Source of the DNA: Longimicrobium sp.
GTDB lineage: Bacteria > Gemmatimonadota > Gemmatimonadetes > Longimicrobiales > Longimicrobiaceae
DNA length: 64,000 nucleotides
Reading direction: 5' to 3'
NCBI GenBank assembly: GCA_036377595.1
Contig: DASUYB010000108.1
Location: 124,001-188,000 of the forward strand
Position 1 is the first letter of the stretch; each line of letters starts with the position of its first letter. Made by a program: the position numbers and the translations under genes. Below are positions 34,452-43,640 of this stretch, piece by piece. The notes under the pieces are model-generated. The model was not told where the DNA came from. It saw only the letters and a program-made list of their open reading frames with translations, and did no database searches.

Positions 34452-35552
34452 ATGAAGAGACTTCTGCCCGGTACGCTGGCGCTTTCCGTGGTGCTGGCGG
34501 CGTGCGGCGGCGGCGACAACCCGCCCCCGAACGCGCAGACGGCGCAGCAGCAGGGCAATGGCGGCGGCAAGGTGACGCTGACCGGCGCCGGGGCCACCTT
34601 CCCGGCCCCCATCTACAGCAAGTGGTTCAGCGACTACGGCCAGGCGCACCCGGTGCAGGTGAACTACCAGTCCATCGGCTCCGGCGGCGGCATCCAGCAG
34701 GTCACCGCGGGCACCGTCGACTTCGGCGCCAGCGACGCGCCGATGACGGCCGACGAGGCAGGGAAGGTCCCCGGCATCCTGCAGCTCCCCACCGTCCTGG
34801 GCGCGGTGACGGTGACCTACAACGTCCCCGGGGTCACCGCGCCGCTCAAGCTCTCCGGCCCGGTGCTGGCGGGGATCTTCCTGGGCAAGGTGACGAAGTG
34901 GAACGACGCCGCCATCGCCGCCGACAATCCCGGCGTGGCGCTGCCGGCCACGAACATCGCCGTCGTCCACCGCTCGGACGGCAGCGGCACGACCTTCGTC
35001 TTCACCGACTACCTGGCGCAGGTGAGCCCCGAGTGGAAGTCGCAGGTGGGGAACGGGAAGTCGGTGAACTGGCCCACGGGGCTGGGGGCCAAGGGGAACG
35101 AGGGCGTGGCCGGCGCGGTGAAGCAGACGGCCGGCTCCATCGGCTACGTCGAGCTCGCGTACGCGATGCAGAACCAGCTGGCGATGGCGTCGCTGAAGAA
35201 CCAGGCCGGCCAGTTCGTCGCCCCCTCGGTGGACGCGACGGCCGCCGCCGCGGCGGGCGTGGCGGATCGCGTCGCCAGCGGCGACTACCGCGTGTCGCTG
35301 GTGAACGCACCGGGGGCGACGACGTATCCCATCTCCACCTGGACGTACCTGCTCGTCCCCCCGCACTGGCAGGACTGCGGCAAGGCGCAGGCGTTCGTGG
35401 ACCTGGTGGCCTGGGCGCTCAACCAGGGCGGCGACGCGGCGCGGCAGCTGGACTACGCGCCGCTCCCCGACCAGGTGCGCACGGGGGTGATGCAGAAGCT
35501 CGGCACCGTCACCTGCGGCGCGAACAACCAGGCGGTCAAGCCCGCGGCGTGA
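34452..35552 (+). CDS. pstS: Phosphate ABC transporter substrate-binding protein
   Basis: A 366-aa lipoprotein (signal VVLAAC, Cys18). Phosphate-site motifs: TGAGATFPAPIYSKW, SIGSGGGIQQVTAGTVDFGASDAPM (in parts), VVHRSDGSGTTFVFTDYL, all close to the PstS consensus; the C-terminal part is FVDLVAWALNQGG. It captures phosphate with high affinity in the periplasm for PstCAB. Here it is separated from pstC by an intervening porin gene, and it carries the clearest predicted Pho box in the window. Confidence 0.95.
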   Translation: MKRLLPGTLALSVVLAACGGGDNPPPNAQTAQQQGNGGGKVTLTGAGATFPAPIYSKWFSDYGQAHPVQVNYQSIGSGGGIQQVTAGTVDFGASDAPMTADEAGKVPGILQLPTVLGAVTVTYNVPGVTAPLKLSGPVLAGIFLGKVTKWNDAAIAADNPGVALPATNIAVVHRSDGSGTTFVFTDYLAQVSPEWKSQVGNGKSVNWPTGLGAKGNEGVAGAVKQTAGSIGYVELAYAMQNQLAMASLKNQAGQFVAPSVDATAAAAAGVADRVASGDYRVSLVNAPGATTYPISTWTYLLVPPHWQDCGKAQAFVDLVAWALNQGGDAARQLDYAPLPDQVRTGVMQKLGTVTCGANNQAVKPAA

Positions 35553-35586
35553 TTGGCTGAGCCATCATCGCGACGGTGATGTGGAG

Positions 35587-35618
35587 CGGGGCGGGGAGCG
35601 ATCCCTCGCCCCGTTTTC
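35587..35618 (+). terminator. Terminator after pstS
   Basis: CGGGGCG and CGCCCCG form the base of a hairpin followed by TTTTCG. Confidence 0.6.
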
Positions 35619-35738
35619 GACTTTAGGCGCGGCAGCGGGCAGCCCTCACTCGCGCCTTAGAGCGCTCGCCCTCTCCCGATAACGGGAGAGGGGCGGGATT
35701 TGGTCTGCCGCGCCGCCTGCGGCCCAGGTTCGACGAAC

Positions 35739-35824
35739 CAGCCGCGAGCGCAGCGAGCCCCCGTCCCTCCCCCAGTCGGGGTTGGGGGAGGGACAGGCGC
35801 GAAGCGCCAGGGAGAGGGCGCCGA
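35739..35824. repeat. G-rich hairpin repeat C2
   Basis: An 86-bp unit beginning CAGCCGCGAGCGCAGCGAGC, with CCTCCCCCAGTCGG hairpin centre and ending GCGCGAAGCGCCAGGGAGAG. The unit at 37304-37390 is almost the same in the same orientation, so the two bracket the porin gene. Confidence 0.85.
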
Positions 35825-35950
35825 TGCCGGCGCCGGCGCTGGAATTCGAATCTCGCGCTCGCCGGATGTGGCAGACCATGCGGCGGAGACCCCTGCGGCC
35901 TCCGCCGCTTCGCCGCGCATCAGCGCGGCGGCGATCGCGGGGCAGGGCCT

Positions 35951-35978
35951 CGTTACGCGTTCGTGACGGAACGGTGAT
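35951..35978 (+). promoter_or_regulatory. Predicted Pho box upstream of the porin
   Basis: Three consecutive half-sites, CGTTAC (35951), CGTGAC (35962) and GGTGAT (35973), each 11 bp apart. 93 bases before the porin ATG. Confidence 0.65.
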
Positions 35979-36070
35979 TTCGGTGCGGCGGAGATCGTGG
36001 AAACTTCGGTGCACGCACGTTACCGGGAGCGGCTGTCAAACGTCGCTCCACGACACGAACATGAACGAGG

Positions 36071-37279
36071 ATGAACGTGACCCGACGCGTAGCCGGTCTG
36101 GCCGCGGCAGTGCTGCTGGCCAGCCTTCCGGGAGTGAGCCGGGCCCAGCAGCAGCCGACGTATCCCAACGTGAAGTTCAAGGGCCGCCTCCAGGCGGAGT
36201 TCCGCACCTCCGACATCGAGTCGACCAGCACCGACGGATCGCCCGCGGCGGTGAACACCGTCGTCTCCAACGAGTTCTTCCTCCGCCGCTTCTACGTCGA
36301 GGCGGACGGCTACGTCGCGCGGAACGTCCGCGTGAAGCTGGAGCTGAACGCCACCCGCCGCGCCGTGAACCTCGAGGACGCCTGGGTCGACGTGGGCCTG
36401 GGGCGCTGGCTCACCTGGCGCGCCGGGCAGGAGAAGAAGCCGGTCGAGCGCCAGGAGCTCATCTCCAGCAGCCTGTATCCCACGGTGGAGCGGGGCGCGC
36501 AGATCGCCGGGATGCGCAACCAGAACCTGGTGTCGGAGAACAACTTCCTGGTCGCCGCCGGGTTCACCGCCCACGATGTCGGCACCTCGCTGGAGGTGCA
36601 CACGCCGGACAGCGTCTTCGTCCCCGCGTCGCTGCGCGTGGGGGTGTGGACGGGGCAGGGGAAGGACAACCCCGAGGTCAACAACGCCAAGACCTTCGGC
36701 GCGCGCTTCCAGATCGCGCCGATGCGCCGCCTCTCGCTGGGCGCGTCGTTCGTGTCGCACGACGACCCGATCAGCGTCTCCGTGACCACGCCGACGGGGA
36801 CGACCAAGGTGATCGCCGCCGACAGCGCGGGTCGCTCGACCGCGTTCGGGCTCGACGCCGAGTGGGGGAGCGCGAACGCCGACGGCCTGCACGTGATCGC
36901 CGACGCGTCGTTCGGCAAGGAGGGGCGGGCGGGCGCCTTCACCTCCACGCTCGCGGGGCTGCGGGACGTGGCGCCGGGCGCGGACTTCTCGCCGCGCTTC
37001 CGCACGGTGCACCTGGTCGGCGAGTACCGCGTGCCGCTGGCGAACACCGGCGCGCTGACGGGCGTCGGCCCCGTCTTCCGCTTCGACCATACCACGCCGG
37101 ATACGGGGAACGACGTATCGTCGACCTTCGTCACCCCCGGCCTGAACCTGTACTTCGGCCGCAACGCCTGGGTGATGTTCAACTACGACGTGGTGATGCC
37201 CGGTGACCGGCTGGACCTGGGCCGCGGCGCGGGCGAGGCCGTGCACTCGTTCAAGTCGATGCTGCGCGTCTTCTTCTGA
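36071..37279 (+). CDS. Phosphate-selective porin (OprO/OprP-like)
   Basis: A 402-aa outer-membrane barrel. Signal peptide 1-25 ending in SRA; FKGRLQAEFRTSDIES, EFFLRRFYVEADGYVARN and LEDAWVDVGLGRWLTWRAGQ (each in the family order) match phosphate-selective porins O/P; the last residue is Phe (LRVFF). It should let phosphate enter the periplasm for PstS. It sits between pstS and pstC and has its own predicted Pho box. Confidence 0.85.
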   Translation: MNVTRRVAGLAAAVLLASLPGVSRAQQQPTYPNVKFKGRLQAEFRTSDIESTSTDGSPAAVNTVVSNEFFLRRFYVEADGYVARNVRVKLELNATRRAVNLEDAWVDVGLGRWLTWRAGQEKKPVERQELISSSLYPTVERGAQIAGMRNQNLVSENNFLVAAGFTAHDVGTSLEVHTPDSVFVPASLRVGVWTGQGKDNPEVNNAKTFGARFQIAPMRRLSLGASFVSHDDPISVSVTTPTGTTKVIAADSAGRSTAFGLDAEWGSANADGLHVIADASFGKEGRAGAFTSTLAGLRDVAPGADFSPRFRTVHLVGEYRVPLANTGALTGVGPVFRFDHTTPDTGNDVSSTFVTPGLNLYFGRNAWVMFNYDVVMPGDRLDLGRGAGEAVHSFKSMLRVFF

Positions 37280-37303
37280 CCGCGACCGGCCCGTCGCGAT
37301 CGA

Positions 37304-37390
37304 AGCAGCCGCGAGCGCAGCGAGCCCCCGTCCCTCCCCCAGTCGGTTTTGGGGGAGGGACCGGCGCGAAGCGCCAGGGAGAGGGCGCGG
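37304..37390. repeat. G-rich hairpin repeat C3
   Basis: Direct copy of C2: CAGCCGCGAGCGCAGCGAGC, CCCTCCCCCAGTCGGTTTTG, GCGCGAAGCGCCAGGGAGAG. It ends about 50 bases before the pstC start. Confidence 0.85.
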
Positions 37391-37438
37391 ATGCCGCGGC
37401 CGGCGCAGGAACCTGAGAAATCGAGCGATACCGACCGA

Positions 37439-38443
37439 ATGCAGTCTACCTCCGACCTTCCCCCGCCCGGCGGCCTGATCGCCGAAGCCGCGCTCCCGGC
37501 GCGGGGGCGCTTCGCCTTCGCCTGGCACCGCAGCAGCGCGTCGGACCTGGTGTGGCGCGGGATGCTGGTGGCCTTCGGTCTCAGCATCCCCCTGCTGCTG
37601 CTGGGGATCGCGCTGCTGCTGACGCACGGCGCCATGCCCGCCATCTCCCACTTCGGCGGCGGGTTCGTGGGGAGCAGCGAGTGGAACCCGGTGAGCGACC
37701 GGTTCGGCGGGCTGCCGTTCATCTTCGGCACCGTCGGCTCGTCGCTGATCGCCGTTCTCATCGCCGTGCCGCTCTCCATCGGCCTGGCGCTCTTCCTCAC
37801 CGAGCTGGCGCCGCGCTGGCTGGCCGCGCCCATCGCCTTCGCCACCGAGCTGCTGGCGGCCATCCCGTCGGTGGTCTACGGCCTGTGGGCGGTGTTCGTG
37901 CTCGTCCCCTTCCTGCGCGACCGAATCGAGACGCCGCTCTCCACGCGGCTCGGCGACCACATCGGCCTGTTCGAGGGGCCGGCGTACGGGCCCAGCCTGC
38001 TGGCCGGCGGGGTGATCCTGGCCATCATGATCGTCCCCTTCATCTCCGCGGTCAGCCGCGAGGTGATCGCCGCCGTGCCGCGCTCGCAGCGCGAGGCCGC
38101 GCTGGCGCTGGGGGCGACGAGATGGGAGTCGACCTGGCAGGTGGTGCTCCCCGCCGCGCGCGCGGGGCTGATCGGCGCGGTGATGCTGGGGCTTGGCCGC
38201 GCCATCGGCGAGACCATGGCGGTGACGATGGTGATCGGCAACACGCCGCAGATCCCCCACTCGCTGTTCGCCCCCGCGTACACCATGGCCAGCGTGCTCG
38301 CTAACGAGTTCGCCGAGGCGAGTGGAGATGTCCATCGCTCCGCGCTGATGCTGGTCGCCCTGCTCCTGCTCGGCGTGACGCTGGTGGTGAACGCGCTGGC
38401 GCGGCTCCTCGTCTGGCGCGTGAACGCGAGGAGGGCCGCGTGA
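37439..38443 (+). CDS. pstC: Phosphate ABC transporter permease PstC
   Basis: A 334-aa membrane protein with six or so helices and the inner-membrane permease signature EALALGATRWESTWQVVLPAA. The N-terminal 40 residues are cytoplasmic. It pairs with PstA as the channel of the high-affinity phosphate importer. ATG 37439 is used; the frame open upstream runs into repeat C3. The next gene, pstA, is 283 bases away because a MITE-like element is inserted. Confidence 0.93.
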   Translation: MQSTSDLPPPGGLIAEAALPARGRFAFAWHRSSASDLVWRGMLVAFGLSIPLLLLGIALLLTHGAMPAISHFGGGFVGSSEWNPVSDRFGGLPFIFGTVGSSLIAVLIAVPLSIGLALFLTELAPRWLAAPIAFATELLAAIPSVVYGLWAVFVLVPFLRDRIETPLSTRLGDHIGLFEGPAYGPSLLAGGVILAIMIVPFISAVSREVIAAVPRSQREAALALGATRWESTWQVVLPAARAGLIGAVMLGLGRAIGETMAVTMVIGNTPQIPHSLFAPAYTMASVLANEFAEASGDVHRSALMLVALLLLGVTLVVNALARLLVWRVNARRAA

Positions 38444-38466
38444 TGGCGAGCGTCGTCGAGGTGAGG

Positions 38467-38671
38467 GGGCGAATGAATTCGCTGCAACAACCACACGAAG
38501 TCCCCCTGCGGGGACTACAGGCTTTCGTGCGCACGAGGCCGGGGGGCGCGGAGCCAGCTTCGTCGCACAACCCGGGGAAGCCTTTCGCGCGCACCGAAGA
38601 TTCGTCCGCGCCGCCGCCGGTAGTCCGCGAAGGCGGACTTCGTGTGGTTGTTGCCGCGAATTCATTCGCCC
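38467..38671. mobile_element. MITE-like inverted-repeat element between pstC and pstA
   Basis: A 37-bp terminal inverted repeat: left arm 38467-38503 begins GGGCGAATGAATTCGCTGCA and ends CACACGAAGTCC; right arm 38635-38671 begins GGACTTCGTGTG and ends GAATTCATTCGCCC. Inside are GC-rich sequences without a gene and a second short palindrome, AGTCCGCGAAGGCGGACT. Half an element (right end only) occurs at 48178-48232. Its size (205 bp) and lack of coding match a non-autonomous element; the mobilising enzyme is not in the window. Confidence 0.6.
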
Positions 38672-38726
38672 GTCCCAGCCGGACTGGTAGGGTGGTGATC
38701 TCCCGGCCCCACCGCCGGAGGCCCGC

Positions 38727-39581
38727 GTGAGCACCCTCACCTTCCGCGACCGGCGGCGGCGCACGACCAACGCGGTGATGCTCGCGCTCACCGGCGTGGC
38801 GGCCGTGCTGACGGTCGTCCCCCTCGTGCTGATCTTCGGCTACCTGATCCGCGAGGGCGCGTCGTCGCTCGACCTCGACTTCTTCACCCACACGCCGCGG
38901 CCCACCGGCGAGGTGGGCGGGGGGATGGCGAACGCGATCGTCGGCACCCTGACGATGGTCGGCCAAGCCGCGGTGATCGGCCTTCCCGTGGCCGTGCTCG
39001 CGGGCGTCTACCTGGCCGAGGCGCGCGCGAGCCGCCTGGCGACCATGGTCCGCTTCACCGCCGACGTGCTGAACGGCGTGCCCTCCATCGCCGTCGGCAT
39101 CTTCGTCTACCTGCTGATCGTGGTGCCGACGGGGGGATTCAGCGCGCTCGCGGGCTCCGTGGCCCTGGCCACCATGCTGGTGCCGATGGTGACGCGGACC
39201 ACGGAGGAGATGGTGCGCCTGGTCCCCCGCGAGCTCACCGAGGGCGGGCTGGCGCTCGGCCTCCCCCGCTGGCGCACCATGCTGGGGATCGTCCTCCCTG
39301 CCGCGCGCGGGGGGATCCTGACCGGCGCGCTGGTGGGCGTGGCCCGCATCGCGGGCGAGACGGCGCCGCTGCTGTTCACCGCGCTGGGGAACCAGTTCTG
39401 GCAGCTCGACCCGCGCCACCCCACGGCCGCGCTCCCGCTGCAGATCTTCAGCTATGCCATCAGCCCCTACGAAGACTGGCACCGGCAGGCCTGGGCCGGC
39501 GCGCTGGTGCTGATCCTCCTGGTGCTGGGCCTGAGCCTGGGCGCGCGGTTCGTGCTGGGGCGCGCGCAAAAGACCGCATGA
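38727..39581 (+). CDS. pstA: Phosphate ABC transporter permease PstA
   Basis: A 284-aa inner-membrane permease with the signature [25 protein letters not shown] (two overlapping pieces) and [16 protein letters not shown] start at 38727. It overlaps pstB (ATGA). Together with PstC it forms the phosphate channel. Six hydrophobic segments are visible. Confidence 0.93.
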   Translation: MSTLTFRDRRRRTTNAVMLALTGVAAVLTVVPLVLIFGYLIREGASSLDLDFFTHTPRPTGEVGGGMANAIVGTLTMVGQAAVIGLPVAVLAGVYLAEARASRLATMVRFTADVLNGVPSIAVGIFVYLLIVVPTGGFSALAGSVALATMLVPMVTRTTEEMVRLVPRELTEGGLALGLPRWRTMLGIVLPAARGGILTGALVGVARIAGETAPLLFTALGNQFWQLDPRHPTAALPLQIFSYAISPYEDWHRQAWAGALVLILLVLGLSLGARFVLGRAQKTA

Positions 39582-40477
39582 ACGAGACGATGAAGACCAT
39601 GGATGCTTCGCCCGCGCACTCGAGGCCGCTGGCCGCCGCGCCGGAATCCGGGCACGCACCGCGACCCGTGGTGGCGCACGCCGCGGCGGCGGAGGCGGCG
39701 GAGACGCCGGCCGGACCCGCCGCGCCGGCGGTGGAGGCGCGCGACTTCTCCTTCTGGTACGGCGCCGCGCAGGCGCTGCACAACATCGACCTGGAGATCC
39801 CCGCGCGCAGGGTGACGGCGCTGATCGGGCCGTCGGGGTGCGGCAAGAGCACCTTCCTGCGCTCCATCAACCGCATGAACGACCTGATCCCCGGCGTGCG
39901 CCACGCGGGCGACATCCGCCTGGGCGGCCGCAGCGTGTACGACCGCGGCGAGGACGTCGTCCATCTCCGCAAGCGCGTGGGGATGGTGTTCCAGAAGTCC
40001 AACCCGTTCCCCAAGTCGATCTACGACAACGTCGCGTACGGCGTGCGGGTGAACGGGCTGGCGCGCCGGCGCCGCGATCTCGACGACATCGTGGAGAGCT
40101 CGCTCCGCCGTGCCGCGCTCTGGGACGAGGTGCGCGACCGGCTGCAGAAGAGCGCGCTTGGGCTCTCGGGCGGGCAGCAGCAGCGGCTCTGCATCGCCCG
40201 GGCGCTGGCGGTGCGCCCCGAGGTGCTGCTGATGGACGAGCCGGCCTCCGCCCTCGACCCCGTCGCCACGCAGAAGATCGAGGAGCTGATCTACGAGCTG
40301 AAGGACGAGTACACGATCGTCATCGTGACCCACAACATGCAGCAGGCGGCGCGCGTCTCCGACATCACCGCCTTCTTCTACCTTGGCCGGCTCATCGAGG
40401 TGGGGAAGACGGAGCAGATCTTCACCAACCCGCGCGAGGAGCGCACAGAGGCCTACGTCACCGGGAGGTTCGGATGA
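39578..40477 (+). CDS. pstB: Phosphate ABC transporter ATPase PstB
   Basis: A 299-aa ATPase: Walker [10 protein letters not shown], PstB-specific [15 protein letters not shown]-loop [19 protein letters not shown], signature [14 protein letters not shown], Walker [14 protein letters not shown], His in [13 protein letters not shown]. An Ala/Pro-rich 50-residue N-terminal extension is unusual; the PstB core begins at about residue 52, so a later start is possible, though ATG 39578 sits in the ATGA overlap with pstA. Confidence 0.95.
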   Translation: MNETMKTMDASPAHSRPLAAAPESGHAPRPVVAHAAAAEAAETPAGPAAPAVEARDFSFWYGAAQALHNIDLEIPARRVTALIGPSGCGKSTFLRSINRMNDLIPGVRHAGDIRLGGRSVYDRGEDVVHLRKRVGMVFQKSNPFPKSIYDNVAYGVRVNGLARRRRDLDDIVESSLRRAALWDEVRDRLQKSALGLSGGQQQRLCIARALAVRPEVLLMDEPASALDPVATQKIEELIYELKDEYTIVIVTHNMQQAARVSDITAFFYLGRLIEVGKTEQIFTNPREERTEAYVTGRFG

Positions 40478-41157
40478 GCCCCATGCCCGGCGTCCGCCAC
40501 TTCCACGAGGAGCTGGCGCGGCTGAAGACGCGGCTGCTGGACATGAGCGCGCTGGCCGAGGACCTGGTGGGCGCCGCCGTCGACGCGCTGCAGGAGCGCG
40601 ACGAGGAGAAGGCGCTGGAGGTGGTGGCCCGCGACAGCGAGCTGGACGCGCTGGAGACGGAGATGGACGACCTCTGCATCCAGCTCCTGGCCACGCAGCA
40701 GCCCATGGCGCGCGACCTCCGGCTGATCACCATGGCGATGAAGATCAGCAACGACCTGGAGCGCGTGGGCGACCACGCGGTCAACATCGCCGAGGGGGTG
40801 CCGCACCTGGTGAACGCGCCGACGTTCACCGACCTCCCGGAGATCGAGGAGATGGCGCGGATGGCCAGGGAGATGCTCTCCGACGCGCTCGACTGCTTCG
40901 TGCGTGCCGACGCCCCCGGCGCGCTCGAGGTCATCCAGCGCGACGACCGCGTGGACCAGATGCAGGACTCGCTCTACCGCATCCTGCTGACGCACATGAT
41001 GGAGGACCCGCGGCGCATCGGCCCGTCGCTCAGCCTGTTCCTCGTCTCGCGCAACCTGGAGCGCATCGCCGACCTCGCCACGAACATCGCCGAGGACGTC
41101 GTCTTCCTGGTCGAAGGCCGCAACATCAAGCACGGCCCCCGCATCGAGCTGAACTGA
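40474..41157 (+). CDS. phoU: Phosphate signalling protein PhoU
   Basis: A 227-aa helical protein made of two PhoU repeats: [77 protein letters not shown] (in parts), with the E/DxxxD metal clusters. It connects the Pst transporter to the PhoR kinase and prevents excess uptake. It overlaps pstB by four bases (ATGA) and ends the operon. PhoB and PhoR are not in the window. Confidence 0.93.
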   Translation: MSPMPGVRHFHEELARLKTRLLDMSALAEDLVGAAVDALQERDEEKALEVVARDSELDALETEMDDLCIQLLATQQPMARDLRLITMAMKISNDLERVGDHAVNIAEGVPHLVNAPTFTDLPEIEEMARMAREMLSDALDCFVRADAPGALEVIQRDDRVDQMQDSLYRILLTHMMEDPRRIGPSLSLFLVSRNLERIADLATNIAEDVVFLVEGRNIKHGPRIELN

Positions 41158-41168
41158 GGCCGGTCGAT

Positions 41169-41226
41169 TCTCACGCGGAGACGCGGAGGCGCGGAGAACT
41201 CATCGCGGTTCTCCGCGCCGTCGCGT
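41169..41226. repeat. TCTCAC hairpin repeat A7 (right end degraded)
   Basis: TCTCACGCGGAGACGCGGAG on the left; the right arm CTCCGCGCCGTCGCGT is the degraded complement. It abuts repeat B2. Confidence 0.75.
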
Positions 41227-41233
41227 TCCATCC

Positions 41234-41294
41234 GACGTCATCCTGAGGCCGTAACCGACGTGTACGCAAGCGCTTGCAGGCCGAAGGATCTATC
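41234..41294. repeat. CATCCTGAGG repeat B2
   Basis: GACGTCATCCTGAGGCC at the start and TGCAGGCCGAAGGATCTAT at the end; the centre differs from B1/B3 (CGACGTGTACGCAAGCGC). Confidence 0.85.
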
Positions 41295-41328
41295 ACCGCG
41301 TCCGCACGACAGCCTCCGATTCGCAACG

Positions 41329-41360
41329 AAAACGGGCCCGCGGTTCCTCACCGCGGGCCC
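41329..41360 (-). terminator. Terminator of the L,D-transpeptidase gene
   Basis: GGGCCCGCGG pairs with CCGCGGGCCC; on the minus strand it is followed by GTTTTCG. It lies 17 bases beyond the stop. Confidence 0.7.
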
Positions 41361-41376
41361 TCACTCCGCACTCCCC

Positions 41377-42249
41377 TCATCCCCGTCCCCGGTTCGCCCA
41401 CGGGTCCTCGCGCTTCCACGTGGTGGCGTGCGGCGAGTAGAGGAAGACCAGTCCGCCGTTCTTGATGCGCGGGATCAGCGTGCGCGCACGGGTAGGCGAC
41501 ACGGCGGGGCACCCCTCGCTGCGGCCCGCGCGGTCGCCGTTCACGTACGGTGCGCCGTGCACCACCACGCCGCGCTCCCGGGCCCGCGCGTTGAAGCGGC
41601 CCGACAGCCCGCGCAGCCGCAGCCCCGTGGAAGTGTAGCGGCGCCCGCCGCTGCGGCCGCTGAAGCGGTACGTCTCCTGGGCCAGGAACAGCCCCAGCGA
41701 CGTGGCCTCGCTCCCCCGGCGGTTGCTGAAGATCCGCGGCACCCCGCCGCGCGCCCGGCTCCCACGCCCGTGCGCCACGCGGAACGGCCCCTCCACGATC
41801 TTCAGCTCGCGCATGTCGAACACGTAGCCGCGCGGCGTCTCGGCGTCGAGGCCGTAGTCCACGAAGTACAGGTACGGCTTGCGCACGTTCTCGGGGTGCG
41901 CGGCCCTGTACGCGTAGTACGCGCGGAACGCCATCCGCAGTGCGTCGCGGTCGCTGGTTTCGATGCGGCTTCCCAATCGCGCCAGCGCCCGCTGCACGCG
42001 CAGCGCCTGCGGCCCCATCTCCGGCCGCGCCGCCGAGATCACCGCGCGCGACGTGCGCAGCACCGCCTCGGCGCGCGGATGCTCGGATCGGCCGCGGGTG
42101 GACGAGCGGTTTCGTCGTGGCGCGGTGTCGGCGTGGGCGTGCGGCGGCGTGGCGCGGACGGACGGCGCGGGCGTGGCGGCGGCCGCGGTCCGGCCCCCGC
42201 CGAACACCATGGCCGCGGCGACGAACGCAAGCAGTGTGGGAGCTCGCAT
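41377..42249 (-). CDS. Exported L,D-transpeptidase catalytic-domain protein (YkuD-like)
   Basis: A 290-aa exported protein: signal peptide residues 1-23, a low-complexity linker, then the catalytic domain of the murein L,D-transpeptidase type (PF13645-like). The YFVDYGLDAETPRGYVFDM start, the VVVHGAPYVNG motif with its His, and RSEGCPAVSP with the catalytic Cys are all present. It probably cross-links or trims peptidoglycan. The start at 42249 gives a good signal peptide; an ATG 30 bases upstream also exists. Confidence 0.8.
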   Translation of the reverse strand: MRAPTLLAFVAAAMVFGGGRTAAAATPAPSVRATPPHAHADTAPRRNRSSTRGRSEHPRAEAVLRTSRAVISAARPEMGPQALRVQRALARLGSRIETSDRDALRMAFRAYYAYRAAHPENVRKPYLYFVDYGLDAETPRGYVFDMRELKIVEGPFRVAHGRGSRARGGVPRIFSNRRGSEATSLGLFLAQETYRFSGRSGGRRYTSTGLRLRGLSGRFNARARERGVVVHGAPYVNGDRAGRSEGCPAVSPTRARTLIPRIKNGGLVFLYSPHATTWKREDPWANRGRG

Positions 42250-42521
42250 CGCTGCTACTCTCGGCATGCTCGGACGCACGGCATGGCCGCCCGCGCCCGG
42301 TGGGCTGGATTGGTTTGGAATCTCGTTGCGCGGCCCCGGGGGGATCGGCCTGCTATGGCCGACGGGTCAAGCGCAATCCACGGCTGTGGTTGTGTGTCAC
42401 CGGATTGTAGTGGCGGAAGAGCGCCGTGTCAAACACGATTTTCATTAAAAAATCGCGGCAATGCGGGGGGATGAGGATGCACTTCGGGCTCGTCTCTTCC
42501 GCGCGGCGGCCGACAGGTCAT

Positions 42522-43613
42522 CTATCTCCTGTAGAAGCGGTAGTAGATGTCCTGCGACCCTTCCGGCCCCTGGACCCACACGCCCAGGTAGACGCCGGCC
42601 GTGGGCGTCGCCGCCACCTTGTACGAATACCCCGAGGGCGGGAGCGTGCTTTCCGTCACCCCCGACGGGTACTTGGCGGCGTTCGCGACCGGGTCCTCGA
42701 ACGCGCGGGGCGTTCCGTGCCGCGTCGAGAGCCAGAGGAACGACCACTCGCCCGCGTGGCTCTCGAACAGCGCGGGGAACAGGTTGACGACGTCGCCGCT
42801 CTCGCTCGTCAGCCGCGCGGCGGGCGACCACGCGCGCCCGTCGGACGAGGTCGAGTAGAAGAGGTCCGACTTGGGGTTCAGCCAGGGGAGGATCTGCCGC
42901 GTGTCGTGCCGCACCCACACCAGCGTCACGTGGTCGCCGGTGCGGGCGGCGAAGGGGAGGTGGTCGTGCTCGGCGGCACTGTTGACCGCCACGAGCGCCA
43001 CCGGCGGATCCCAGGCGGCCTGCCCCGGCCGCCGCGTGGAGAGGTAGAGCTCGTTCGCCGGGTTCGCGTCGCGCTTGTCGCTGACGAAAACGACCACGAG
43101 CGTGCCGTCCGGCGCCTGCGCCAGGGTCGGCACCCAGTCGTCCACGTCGGCCCCGGTGGTCACCGGGACCTCGGCGGCCGGGCTCCACGTCACGCCGTCG
43201 GGCGAGCTGTTGTACCAGATGTTGCCGCGGAAAAGCGCGTTCCAGCGGAACCAGACCAGGTGGAACGTCCCCTGATCGTCCTGGATGAGGCTGGGGTTGA
43301 AGTCGCCGTCGGGGCTGGTGGTGACGCGCGCCGGCGCGCTCCACGTCGTGCCGTCGCGCGTGCTCGCGACGTAGATGTCCGCGTTGCCGCCGCGGTCCGA
43401 GAACCACGCCACCACCATCCGCCCGTCGCGCGCGCGGACGACGCTCGGGTCCTCGTCCTTCGTGGGGCTGCCGGTGGAAAGGAGGCGGGGCTCGGTGGGC
43501 TGGAACTGCGCGCCGCTGTTGCCGCCGCCGCCGGGGCCGGAGGGATGGCGGCGGCACGCCGGCAGCAGGAGGAGGAGAATCGCGGCCAACCACGTCAGGC
43601 GCAGCGTTCGCAT
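42522..43613 (-). CDS. BNR/sialidase-fold lipoprotein
   Basis: A 363-aa lipoprotein (signal LLLLPAC). A repeated bladed pattern is visible: DRGGNADIYVASTRDGTTW, NIWYNSSPDGVTWSP, DLFYSTSSDGRAWSP, each an Asp-box (S-x-D-G-x-x-W) of the sialidase/exo-alpha-sialidase beta-propeller. The catalytic Arg triad and Tyr of true sialidases cannot be assigned, so it is more likely a binding propeller than an enzyme. It is surface-exposed or periplasmic. It stands alone in its direction, with the frameshifted small gene at 43641 just upstream on the same strand. Confidence 0.75.
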   Translation of the reverse strand: MRTLRLTWLAAILLLLLPACRRHPSGPGGGGNSGAQFQPTEPRLLSTGSPTKDEDPSVVRARDGRMVVAWFSDRGGNADIYVASTRDGTTWSAPARVTTSPDGDFNPSLIQDDQGTFHLVWFRWNALFRGNIWYNSSPDGVTWSPAAEVPVTTGADVDDWVPTLAQAPDGTLVVVFVSDKRDANPANELYLSTRRPGQAAWDPPVALVAVNSAAEHDHLPFAARTGDHVTLVWVRHDTRQILPWLNPKSDLFYSTSSDGRAWSPAARLTSESGDVVNLFPALFESHAGEWSFLWLSTRHGTPRAFEDPVANAAKYPSGVTESTLPPSGYSYKVAATPTAGVYLGVWVQGPEGSQDIYYRFYRR

Positions 43614-43640
43614 CGGTACCTCCCGGTCGCTCCATCCAGC

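Noticed and set aside
39578-39730. PstB extension as a separate gene or fused domain
   Set aside because: The first 50 residues are low-complexity Ala/Pro/Glu without a domain; the ATGA overlap explains the start, and a later start is possible.
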